Of a stretch of DNA of 64,000 bases, positions 49,177 through 56,304 are shown piece by piece (positions within the stretch are counted from its first letter, which is position 1; each line of letters begins with the position of its first letter). Origin of the DNA: an uncultured Actinomycetes bacterium (GTDB lineage: Bacteria; Actinomycetota; Acidimicrobiia; Acidimicrobiales; Microtrichaceae); NCBI GenBank assembly GCA_903852755.1, contig CAINRS010000140.1, positions 1-64,000 on the forward strand, in the 5' to 3' direction. Both the position numbers and the translations under genes were made by a program. Below the pieces are notes generated by a model, which did not search any database, was not told the DNA's origin, and saw only the letters and a program-made list of their open reading frames with translations.

Positions 49177-49500
49177 GTGGTCGTGCCGGTCCCCGAGGTG
49201 AGCGTCGACGAGTTCGCAGCTGCGGTCGAGCTGGGCGCCACGGTGCTCGACGTCCGCACCGCCGAGGAGGTCGCAGAGGTGCGTGTGCCCGGGGTCGTCC
49301 ACGTGCCGCTCGACGAACTCCCGGATCGAATCGACGACGTCCCCGACGCCTCGCCGCTGTACGTCATCTGCAGGAGCGGTGCGAGGAGCGCCCGGGCCTG
49401 CGAGTTCCTCGGTGGAGCCGGCCGGACGGCGGTCAACGTCGCCGGGGGGACGCTCGCGTGGGTGGAGTCGGGGAGGGACGTCGAGCGCGGTCCCGTGTGA
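49177..49500 (+). CDS. Rhodanese-domain protein
   Basis: A 107-residue single-domain rhodanese. VLDVRTAEEVAEVRVPGVVHVPL is the domain's first half and VICRSGARSARACEFL is the active-site loop with catalytic Cys65. It can carry a persulfide for sulfur transfer or act as a thiosulfate:cyanide sulfurtransferase. Linkage to mobA is suggestive (the cofactor contains dithiolene sulfur) but the gene has its own leaderless promoter. GTG 49177 is set by that promoter. Confidence 0.9.
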   Translation: MVVPVPEVSVDEFAAAVELGATVLDVRTAEEVAEVRVPGVVHVPLDELPDRIDDVPDASPLYVICRSGARSARACEFLGGAGRTAVNVAGGTLAWVESGRDVERGPV

Positions 49501-49521
49501 CCGGCCGTCAGGGGTGAGCAC

Positions 49522-50700
49522 GTGACGGATGAGCGGGTGTCGTCGGTCGGACACGAGTTCATCGATGACGACCGGTCGTTCCGGGCGCTGGTCGACCGTC
49601 TCGGTGCCGCCGATCGGTACGCGATCGACACCGAGTTCCACCGCGAGCGCACGTACTTCCCGCAGGTCGCGGTGGTGCAGCTCGCCGATGCCCACGGGAC
49701 CGTGGTGGTCGACGCCCTCGCCGTCGACCTCACTCCGCTGGCCGCCGTCCTCCGCGGACCGGGTACTGCGGTCGTCCACGCCGCCCGACAGGACCTCGAG
49801 GTGCTGGACCGGGCGTGCGGCACGGTGCCGACGACGATCTTCGACACGCAGGTGGCTGCTGGGTTCCTGGGCTACACCACTCCATCGCTGGCGACGCTGC
49901 TCGAGCGGGAGCTCGGGGTGCAGACCGCGAAGGCCGACCGCCTGACGGACTGGCTCCAGCGTCCACTGACCGAGGCCCAGCTCGACTACGCGGCCGCCGA
50001 TGTCGCCCACCTGCTCGAGCTGCACGACCGGCTGGTCGACCAGCTCGATGCGCGCGACCGGATGCCGTGGGTCGCCGAGGCCTGCGCAGAGCTCCGCGAC
50101 GAGGATCGAGGACCCCGGGTCCCGGAGGATGCCTGGCGCAGGATCAAGGAGATCCGACACCTCCGGGGCTCGTCACTGGCGATCGCACAGGCCGTGGCCG
50201 CGTGGCGGGAGCGGCGGGCTGCGGAGTCCGACCTCACACCCCGGTTCGTGATGTCGGATCTCGCGGTGGTGTCGATCGCGTCGAGCGCCCCGACCACCGA
50301 CGAGCAGCTCCGGTCCCTGCGGGGGGTCGACGGTCGGGCACTGCGCAACGGTGCCGCCGAGGATCTGCTCGCCGTCGTCGCATCCGCACGCCGGACCACG
50401 CCGGCTCGTGCGACGCCCCGCTCCGGGCCGGAGCTCCCGGCCGAGCTCCGGCCGGCGCTGCCGCTGATCGCTGCGTGGGTCACCCAGCAGGCGAAGGACC
50501 TGGATCTCGAGACGGCGATCCTGGCCACCAGGTCCGACATCGAGGACCTGCTCCGGGGAGCGCCCGAGGCGAGGTTGGCATCAGGGTGGCGATCGGAGCT
50601 CGTGGGCGGTCCGATCCGCCGGTTGCTGGCAGGCGAGGCGGCACTCGTGTTCGCCCGCGGTGAGGGCCTGGTCCTCCGGGACGTCGCCGGGTCGGCCTGA
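49522..50700 (+). CDS. rnd: Ribonuclease D (3'-5' exonuclease with HRDC domains)
   Basis: A 392-residue DEDDy exonuclease that trims 3' ends of stable RNAs. The exonuclease motifs are AIDTEFHRERTYFP (Asp, Glu), HAARQDLEVL (Asp) and LDYAAADVAHLLEL (Tyr and Asp). Two C-terminal HRDC-like regions follow, near residues 210-290 and 305-385. GTG 49522 is preceded by AGGGGTGAG, a plausible ribosome binding site. It sits 21 bp after the rhodanese gene. Confidence 0.92.
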   Translation: MTDERVSSVGHEFIDDDRSFRALVDRLGAADRYAIDTEFHRERTYFPQVAVVQLADAHGTVVVDALAVDLTPLAAVLRGPGTAVVHAARQDLEVLDRACGTVPTTIFDTQVAAGFLGYTTPSLATLLERELGVQTAKADRLTDWLQRPLTEAQLDYAAADVAHLLELHDRLVDQLDARDRMPWVAEACAELRDEDRGPRVPEDAWRRIKEIRHLRGSSLAIAQAVAAWRERRAAESDLTPRFVMSDLAVVSIASSAPTTDEQLRSLRGVDGRALRNGAAEDLLAVVASARRTTPARATPRSGPELPAELRPALPLIAAWVTQQAKDLDLETAILATRSDIEDLLRGAPEARLASGWRSELVGGPIRRLLAGEAALVFARGEGLVLRDVAGSA

Positions 50701-50718
50701 ACGAGGGCCGGCTGAGGC

Positions 50719-51003
50719 TCAGGCGGCCGTGACCACGAGTCCGACGGAGATCACCGCGAGGATGGCGAACGGGATCCAGGCGAAGGTACGGTCGCCCCGC
50801 CGGATCCAGCGGATCCCGAGCCACGTCAGCCGGACCACCGGGACGAGGGCCACCACTGCCACTGCGACGACGGCGAGCGTGTGGTCGACCGGCTCCGGCA
50901 GCACCACGGCGGTCGCGGCGAGCACCCCAGTCGCCACTGCGGCGGCCCGCAGGAGCCGCGCAGCGGTCTCGAACCGGCCCTGACGAGGATCGTTGCTCAC
51001 CAC
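50719..51003 (-). CDS. Small membrane protein of unknown function
   Basis: A 94-residue protein (93 from the second of two adjacent GTG codons). Three hydrophobic segments are visible, about AAAVATGVLAATAVVL, TLAVVAVAVVALVPVVRL and IPFAILAVISVGLVVTA, with a basic loop (IRWIRRGDRTFAW). No family is recognised. It begins 7 bp after the TauE/SafE gene stop and is probably co-transcribed with it. No ribosome binding site is clear. Confidence 0.65.
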   Translation of the reverse strand: MVSNDPRQGRFETAARLLRAAAVATGVLAATAVVLPEPVDHTLAVVAVAVVALVPVVRLTWLGIRWIRRGDRTFAWIPFAILAVISVGLVVTAA

Positions 51004-51010
51004 GGCCGGC

Positions 51011-51847
51011 TCACCACCACGCCCTGAGCGCGACGACGACGGCGACGAGGACCAGCAGGCTCGCAGCGACTCGCCTGGCGACCGGCGGGGAGATCCGACC
51101 CTGGACCACAGCACCGAGCGCGCCGCCGGCGAGAGCACCCACGAGCACGGCCGCAGCCGGGTCTGCGTCGATCCGGCCCTGTCCGGCGAACACGGCGAGT
51201 CCGGCGGTCGCGGTGATGCCGAGCGTGAACGACGTGGTGGCGGCGGCGACCCGCACGGGGACGTGCATGAGTTCGCTCAGCGTCGGCGTCTTCAGGAAGC
51301 CGCCACCGACTCCGGACAGCCCGGCGACCAGTCCCGCCACCGACGACGCCACCAGTCCCGGTGCCAACCGGCGGGCGTGGTACGGAACGGCTGCGCCGTC
51401 GAGCTCGTAGCTCCCACCGAGGGTGCCGGGCCACTCACCGCCGGAGTCTCCGCTGAACGCTGCCTCGGGTTGGTTCCGGACACCGGTGCGGGTGAGTCCC
51501 GACACAGCGCCGACGAGCGCCGCTCCGGCGAGGACTCCTGCGAGCAGCCGGTCGGGCAGCCCGACCGAGAGGAGTGCGCCGACCACGGCTCCGGCCGATG
51601 CGGGCAGCTCGATCGACACGCCCAGTCGGTGGTGCACCAGGTTGTTGCGGAGCTGCCTCGACGCCGCCGCGAGCGAGGATCCGCCCACGGCGACGAGTCC
51701 CAACGGGGCGGCGTCGACCGGGGCCATCCCCAGAGCGACGAGTGCGGGGACCAGCAGCGTCGCGCCCCCGATCCCTCCGTTGGTCCCGAGCGCAGCGGCG
51801 ATGGCTGCGAGGGCGGCGAGCGCAGCTGGGGAGTCGGGGACGGTCAC
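51011..51847 (-). CDS. TauE/SafE-family membrane transporter
   Basis: A 278-residue permease of the sulfite/organosulfonate exporter type with about eight membrane segments in two similar halves. The hallmark glycine-rich motif appears as GTNGGIGGATLLVP in the first half and GLSGVGGGFLKTPTL in the second. A hydrophilic loop (about residues 118-155) separates the halves. TAGGGT on the minus strand (51901-51896) implies a leader of about 45 nt. Substrate unknown. Confidence 0.88.
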   Translation of the reverse strand: MTVPDSPAALAALAAIAAALGTNGGIGGATLLVPALVALGMAPVDAAPLGLVAVGGSSLAAASRQLRNNLVHHRLGVSIELPASAGAVVGALLSVGLPDRLLAGVLAGAALVGAVSGLTRTGVRNQPEAAFSGDSGGEWPGTLGGSYELDGAAVPYHARRLAPGLVASSVAGLVAGLSGVGGGFLKTPTLSELMHVPVRVAAATTSFTLGITATAGLAVFAGQGRIDADPAAAVLVGALAGGALGAVVQGRISPPVARRVAASLLVLVAVVVALRAWW

Positions 51848-51943
51848 GGTCGGGGGTGCCTGCGCCCGGTCGGTCCGGAGCGGGCCACCGGCACGACCCT
51901 ACCGGCGGTCCGGCTTCGACGTGAACGGCGCGACGCCGAGGGC

Positions 51944-52092
51944 TACTATCCGCAACGGTGTCCGCCCCACGCCGGTCCGGGGCGGAGGACGATGCCGGGG
52001 CGTCCCGGTGCCGGGCCGGTGCAGCACTGGGAGCGGGTCGAGCCGGACACCGGGCCGACGATTCGGGAACCGTCGAGAATCTGGAGCGCAGC
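51944..52092 (+). promoter_or_regulatory. Promoter and long leader of the acidic small protein
   Basis: TACTAT at 51944-51949 predicts transcription near 51956, about 137 nt before GTG 52093. An in-frame GTG at 51958, 8 bp from the -10, could start a leaderless 148-residue form, but the 45 codons between lack the strong GC bias at third positions seen in true genes here. Confidence 0.45.
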
Positions 52093-52404
52093 GTGAAGAA
52101 GGGTCGCCACCGTCGCTACGAGGAGGCCAGGGCGCTCAAGCGGGGCCCGGACCTCGACATCGAGTCGATCCTCGACGACCTCTCCTCCGACGGTCCGGCC
52201 CGCCCGTCCGGCGACCCCGACGACTTCGACGTCCTCGAGGCCGACGGTCCGCGCAGCTCGTCCGGATCGGGGGACGACGACCTCGACGACTGGGACAACC
52301 CCGACGACACCGACGACCCCGACGACACCGACGACACCGTCGTGACCGATGAGACCGGCGGCGGTGAACCCGCAGGCGATCCCGGGGGCGACGAGGACGA
52401 CTGA
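52093..52404 (+). CDS. Small acidic protein of unknown function
   Basis: A 103-residue protein with a basic N-terminus (KKGRHRRYEEARALKRG), a short helix LDIESILDDLSSD, and a long Asp/Gly-rich tail with repeats DDTDDPDDTDDT. It is not recognised; the charge pattern suggests binding to a basic or nucleic-acid partner. GTG 52093 was chosen for GGAG 6 bp upstream and because coding bias begins there; a longer form from GTG 51958 is possible. A strong hairpin follows the stop. Confidence 0.65.
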   Translation: MKKGRHRRYEEARALKRGPDLDIESILDDLSSDGPARPSGDPDDFDVLEADGPRSSSGSGDDDLDDWDNPDDTDDPDDTDDTVVTDETGGGEPAGDPGGDEDD

Positions 52405-52408
52405 TCCG

Positions 52409-52428
52409 TCCCCGGGGTTCCCCGGGGA
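52409..52428. terminator. Symmetric hairpin between convergent genes
   Basis: TCCCCGGGG (52409-52417), TT, CCCCGGGGA (52420-52428): perfect 9-bp inverted repeat between the stop codons at 52404 and 52436, working for both strands. No T-tract. Confidence 0.65.
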
Positions 52429-52435
52429 GTCCGGT

Positions 52436-53179
52436 TCAGCGTGAGCGGGGGTGGGGGAGCCAGGTGACCGGCACGTCCGGGTCCTCGGTCGGCTCCAGTC
52501 CGAGTTCGACGAGCAGTCGCTCGTAGACGACCTCACCCACCAGCTCGACGATGTCGTCCCGCAGCGCGAGCGCCACCGGCTCGTGGCCGACGAAGGCGTC
52601 GGGGGCATCCGTGCACCACCAGTGGAACCCCTCGCCGCCCTCGCCCCAGTCCCGGCGCTTCCACTCCCGCAGCACGTGCGTGGTGTGTCCCACGTCGTCG
52701 TCGTGGTACTCGAAGCGGAGCGGGACCTGCCAGCAGACCTCGGGCTTCCAGTCGAGCGGTCGCTCACCGGCGACGAGGGCGGCCAGGTGCAGTGCGCAGC
52801 CGGTCCCGGGCCCGAAGTCCGGTCCGTTCAGGAAGATGCAGGCCCCTTCGTGGACGATCGTCGTCCAGTTCCCCTCTCCGTCCTTGGTGAGCGCGTCCTC
52901 CGGTCGCTCGACGACGTCGGCGTGCTGCCACAGTTCACGGGGGAGCCGGCGGGCGGCGGCGCGCACGCGCCGTCGGTCGGCCTTGTCGGCGAAGTGGGCC
53001 CCGAACGAGCAGCACCCTTGTCCGAGCTCCGTGGCGTCGACGTCGAGCACGCCGTGGCACCCCCGCCCGAAGATGCACGTCCAGTTGCTGGCGAGGAAGG
53101 TTGCGTCGAACATCCACGTGTCGCCGCCGTGGTCGAACGAGACCCACTGCCTGCTCGTCGCGTCGCTCGTCGGATCCAC
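52436..53179 (-). CDS. Cys-rich protein with metal-chelating look
   Basis: A 247-residue protein of unknown function. Cysteines cluster in FGRGCHGVLD, QGCCSFGAHF, EGACIFLN, GTGCALH and EVCWQVP, with a further WWCTD: an arrangement like iron/zinc-chelating YkgJ-type or DUF3109 proteins. This family link is a guess from the Cys pattern. GTG 53179 is placed by a TACGCT box 7 bp upstream on the minus strand, indicating a leaderless message. Confidence 0.75.
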   Translation of the reverse strand: MDPTSDATSRQWVSFDHGGDTWMFDATFLASNWTCIFGRGCHGVLDVDATELGQGCCSFGAHFADKADRRRVRAAARRLPRELWQHADVVERPEDALTKDGEGNWTTIVHEGACIFLNGPDFGPGTGCALHLAALVAGERPLDWKPEVCWQVPLRFEYHDDDVGHTTHVLREWKRRDWGEGGEGFHWWCTDAPDAFVGHEPVALALRDDIVELVGEVVYERLLVELGLEPTEDPDVPVTWLPHPRSR

Positions 53180-53192
53180 GGGTCGCAGCGTA
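53180..53192 (-). promoter_or_regulatory. Leaderless promoter -10 for Cys-rich protein
   Basis: TACGCT (minus strand, 53192-53187) and 7 bp to GTG 53179. Confidence 0.6.
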
Positions 53193-53270
53193 GCGAGGCG
53201 TACGGGTGGTGACGGGCACGTGACCCGGTCCTCCGTCGTGGAGGTCGCGGCCGTCGTCGCCCGGACGTGG

Positions 53271-53282
53271 TAGGTGTTTCGT
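53271..53282 (+). promoter_or_regulatory. Leaderless promoter -10 for 64-residue protein
   Basis: TAGGTG at 53271-53276 and 6 bp to GTG 53283. The final base departs from TANNNT, so this is a weaker example. Confidence 0.45.
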
Positions 53283-53477
53283 GTGGCCGACATCGACGAC
53301 ATCCGGAGTCGGCTCGAGGTCATCGCCGAGGAGCTGACCGAGCTGATCCTCGACGGGCTCCGCTCGTCCGTGGAGGAGGGGCGATCGGACCCCGGGCCGA
53401 CGGAGAAGCGGCTGTCCCGGGCCCGGCGGTCGGTCGAGAAGGCAGCGGCGATCCTGGGACCCGTCCCGGAGGACTGA
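53283..53477 (+). CDS. Small helical protein of unknown function
   Basis: A 64-residue protein beginning VADIDDIRSRLEVIAEELTEL, which looks like a helix with coiled-coil character, then a basic helix RLSRARRSVEKAAAIL. No family recognised. Its length, codon bias and a promoter-like box in the right place support a real gene. It converges on the LOG gene with a 4-bp gap. Confidence 0.65.
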   Translation: MADIDDIRSRLEVIAEELTELILDGLRSSVEEGRSDPGPTEKRLSRARRSVEKAAAILGPVPED

Positions 53478-53481
53478 CGAT

Positions 53482-54486
53482 TCAGCAGTCGTCGAGTGCG
53501 CGCACCAGGGCGTGGAGCCGTCCGTGCCGAGCCCGGACGAACTCGAACCGGAGCCGCGGCAGGTCGACGTGGTCGTCGTCGCGACGCTCCTGCGCCGACG
53601 GGCCACAGCGTTCGATCCTGCCCTGTGCGATCAGGTCCGCGAACTCCCCACCGAGCCGGTCGATGCACTCGTCCGGGACGTCATGGGAGAGCCGGATCAC
53701 GAGGTGCCGGTCGACGTGGCGCACCGAGTGGAACACCCGGTAGAAGCTCGTGATGTAGGAGCACGCGTCCGCGACGTCCGAGGTGATGTGGAACAGGTGG
53801 AGGTCGGCAGCGTCGATCAGTCCGGCGTCGAGCAGTTCCACCTCGAGGAAGTGCCGGAACGATCGCCAGTAGGCGTCGCCGGGCGGCTCGAGCAGGACCA
53901 CCGGGCCCGGGGTCTCGCGCCCGGTCTGGAGGAGCGTCAGGAGCTCGAAGGCCTCGTCCATCGTGCCGAAGCCCCCGGGCAGCAGGACGTAGGCGTCGGC
54001 CGCTCGCATGAACGCGAGCTTGCGGTTGAAGAAGTACCGGAAGCTCACGGACTTCGGGTCGCCGGCGAGCGGGTTGGCATCGACGGGCTCGAAGGGCAGT
54101 TCGATGGTGACACCGAAGGACCTCTCGGTCCCTGCACCCTCGACCCCGGCGGTCATGATCCCCGGGCCGCCGCCGGTGATCACCATCCAGCCCTCCGCTG
54201 CGATCTGCTCGCCGAACACCCGGGCGGCCTCGTAGGCGGCCTCCCCCGGCCGGGTACGGGCCGAACCGAAGATCGCAACCTTCCGGACCGACCGGTACGG
54301 GGCGAACGCCGTCGCGCTGCGGAGCTGCTCGTCGAGCGTCCTGACGGCGATCTTCAGGTCGAGCCGTTCGACACCGGCGTCCGCGAAGTCGAGGGCCCCG
54401 GCCACGAGCCGTCCGACCAGCGTCCGGTCGCGTCGTACCCCCCGCGCATCGAGCAGCGCTGCGATTTCGGGGGGCAGGTCCTCCAC
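53482..54486 (-). CDS. LOG-family Rossmann-fold protein
   Basis: A 334-residue protein of the lysine-decarboxylase-like/LOG family. VAIFGSARTRPG, VITGGGPGIMTAGVEGA and LLPGGFGTMDEAFELLTLLQ (PGGxGTxxE motif) are the phosphoribohydrolase signatures; these enzymes release the base from nucleoside 5'-monophosphates. It is longer than plant-type LOG proteins, with an 80-residue N-terminal extension and a C-terminal part like large PpnN-type nucleosidases. GTG 54486 is fixed by a TAGCGT box 6 bp upstream. Confidence 0.88.
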   Translation of the reverse strand: MEDLPPEIAALLDARGVRRDRTLVGRLVAGALDFADAGVERLDLKIAVRTLDEQLRSATAFAPYRSVRKVAIFGSARTRPGEAAYEAARVFGEQIAAEGWMVITGGGPGIMTAGVEGAGTERSFGVTIELPFEPVDANPLAGDPKSVSFRYFFNRKLAFMRAADAYVLLPGGFGTMDEAFELLTLLQTGRETPGPVVLLEPPGDAYWRSFRHFLEVELLDAGLIDAADLHLFHITSDVADACSYITSFYRVFHSVRHVDRHLVIRLSHDVPDECIDRLGGEFADLIAQGRIERCGPSAQERRDDDHVDLPRLRFEFVRARHGRLHALVRALDDC

Positions 54487-54498
54487 ATCGTGACGCTA
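54487..54498 (-). promoter_or_regulatory. Leaderless promoter -10 for LOG gene
   Basis: TAGCGT (minus strand, 54498-54493) and 6 bp to GTG 54486. Confidence 0.65.
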
Positions 54499-54592
54499 CT
54501 CCCGGACGCTGTCGGCGGAGTGCCACCTCCCCGGCCGGGCACCGTGGGAGACTCTCCGCTCCGAGCGCGAGGGCCTCACGACGGGCGAGGAG

Positions 54593-55213
54593 ATGGACGA
54601 CACACGACCGACAGGTGCGTTCAGCGGGACGACCGGGGAGCGGGGCCAGGGGGAACCCGGCGGGTTCGACGGCTTCGAACCGCTGTTCACCCGGGTGTTC
54701 CCCGCAGTGGTCGGTCTCCTGCGGAGGGTCGCCGATCCCGTCGGAGCGGATCCCGGTTGCCGCAACGCAGCGGTGGACCGCTCGGTGGAGGCGTTCGCCT
54801 GGGCCAGGGTGCGCCACCTCGACGACTCCGACCGGAGCGTCGCTCGCGTGGTGGCCCGTGCGCTGGATTCCGGTCTGGAACTCCTGGTCGACCCGGCACA
54901 CCTCTGTCCGCTCCCCGCCGACGTGGAGCCCGCCGATCTGCTCGACGGCGACGTCCTGACCGCGGAGCTCGCGCAGTCCTGGGCGACACTCGGCATTCCG
55001 TCCCCGGAGCTGCACACCGCGCTCGTCGACGTCGACCGCCGAGCCCGACGGGTGGGACTGGCGAGCCTCGGGGCCGGACTGGTGCTCGAGGACGTCGCGG
55101 CGTTGCTGGATCTGCGTGGTGACCACGCACTCGATGCGCTCGCCGAGGTCGCCGAACGTCTCACGGTGCGTCGGCGGCAGCGATCGGGGGCGGCCGCGGG
55201 GGTCTCGTCGTGA
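54593..55213 (+). CDS. Degenerate ECF-sigma-like protein
   Basis: A 206-residue protein. AAVDRSVEAFAWARVRHLDDSDRSVARVVARAL lines up with sigma region 2 (acidic-rich helix, then W-R-like core), and LHTALVDVDRRARRVGLASLGAGLVLEDVAALLDLRGDHALDALAEVAERL looks like region 4 with its helix-turn-helix blurred. Neither domain keeps strong consensus, so it may be a diverged or inactive sigma factor; this is an inference. The SD-like GAGGAG sits against the ATG with almost no spacing, which leaves the start uncertain. It overlaps the next gene by GTGA. Confidence 0.6.
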   Translation: MDDTRPTGAFSGTTGERGQGEPGGFDGFEPLFTRVFPAVVGLLRRVADPVGADPGCRNAAVDRSVEAFAWARVRHLDDSDRSVARVVARALDSGLELLVDPAHLCPLPADVEPADLLDGDVLTAELAQSWATLGIPSPELHTALVDVDRRARRVGLASLGAGLVLEDVAALLDLRGDHALDALAEVAERLTVRRRQRSGAAAGVSS

Positions 55214-56304
55214 GCGAGGTCGTCCTCCCCGAGCCCGTGGCACCCGACTCGACCCGTTCCGAGCAGGTGGTCGAGGAGTTGCGCGAGCCGGGTCTCGACC
55301 TCCCGGCGGCGTGGAGGCGGCTCGAGTCCGAGGTCGCGGGTCGACGGCGTCGCCGGTTGGTCTCGGCAGGGGTGGGCCTGGTGGTGATCGGCCTGGTGGC
55401 TGCAGGCGCCTGGATGGTCGGCCAGCGCGGCGACGACGTCGAGACGACCAGTGGCGGAACCTCCACCACGACGCTGCCGGTGCCCTCGACCAGTACCCCG
55501 GAGGCCATCGCCGTCGCCCCGGTCACGACGTCGAGCACGGTGCCGGCCTCGGCCGGGGTGGCGCCACCGGTCGAGCCGGTGGCCCGGAGCCCCCTGGGGG
55601 CGGAGTTGTCGGTACCCCGAGGTGTCCGGGTCGGCACGCCGTTCACGCTGGCCATCGACTGGAACGACGCCGACCACGCCGCCGCGGGCGAGCCGACCGT
55701 CGAGGTGGAGTGGAACGATCCGTACCTGGCTCCAGCGGCGGCCGAACCGCCACCGTCGAGCTGTGGCTCCGCCGGCTCACCGCGGGCGGGGAGGATCGAG
55801 CGCACGTTCCGCTACTCGACCGCAGGATCACGTTCGATCGTCGTGCGCCTGCAGTCGTGCTCGGGATCCGGCGGGTTCGCCGAGGACCTGACGGTGGAGC
55901 TGCCGGTCGACGTCGGCGCGGTGAGCGGCACACCGCTCGTCGCAGCGGTCGATCCTGCTGCCGGTGATCCGGATGTCGCCGAGGCGGTGCGCTACCCGGC
56001 GGACGCCGGTGGGGCGCAGACGCTCGCCAACCGTTCGACCGCCGTCGACCAGGTGCTCCGACGCGACCGTGGCCAGCGGGCCACGGTCCTGGTCGCCGAC
56101 TCGTGGGCCGCTGGGGACGTCCTGCTGCTGCAGTTCCCCGATGCGAGTTGCCGGTGGGCGACGCTCGGCTCCGCAGCGGGAGGGGCTGCGGCGGTCCTGA
56201 CGCAGTCGGGGTGTCAGCCGGAGCGGCCGACCACGACGGTGCCGTCCACGACTGCACCGTCGACGACGTCGACCTCGTCGTCGACCACGACGACGTCACC
56301 GTAG
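55210..56304 (+). CDS. One-TM protein, anti-sigma-like
   Basis: A 364-residue protein. The cytosolic N-terminal 46 residues (including LPAAWRRLESEVAGRRRRRL) are followed by one membrane helix (about 50-68), a Thr/Ser/Pro-rich linker, a folded extracytoplasmic domain with two Cys pairs, and a Thr/Ser tail. That layout and its translational coupling to the sigma-like gene suggest an anti-sigma factor or a membrane sensor. No ASD sequence motif is clearly seen. It ends with one of the four TAG stops. The last 91 bp overlap FbiC on the other strand. Confidence 0.62.
   Translation: MSEVVLPEPVAPDSTRSEQVVEELREPGLDLPAAWRRLESEVAGRRRRRLVSAGVGLVVIGLVAAGAWMVGQRGDDVETTSGGTSTTTLPVPSTSTPEAIAVAPVTTSSTVPASAGVAPPVEPVARSPLGAELSVPRGVRVGTPFTLAIDWNDADHAAAGEPTVEVEWNDPYLAPAAAEPPPSSCGSAGSPRAGRIERTFRYSTAGSRSIVVRLQSCSGSGGFAEDLTVELPVDVGAVSGTPLVAAVDPAAGDPDVAEAVRYPADAGGAQTLANRSTAVDQVLRRDRGQRATVLVADSWAAGDVLLLQFPDASCRWATLGSAAGGAAAVLTQSGCQPERPTTTVPSTTAPSTTSTSSSTTTTSP

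Noticed and set aside
51958-52092. N-terminal extension of the acidic small protein
   Set aside because: The 45 codons lack the strong third-position GC bias of the rest and a better start with a ribosome binding site is at 52093; kept only as an alternative.
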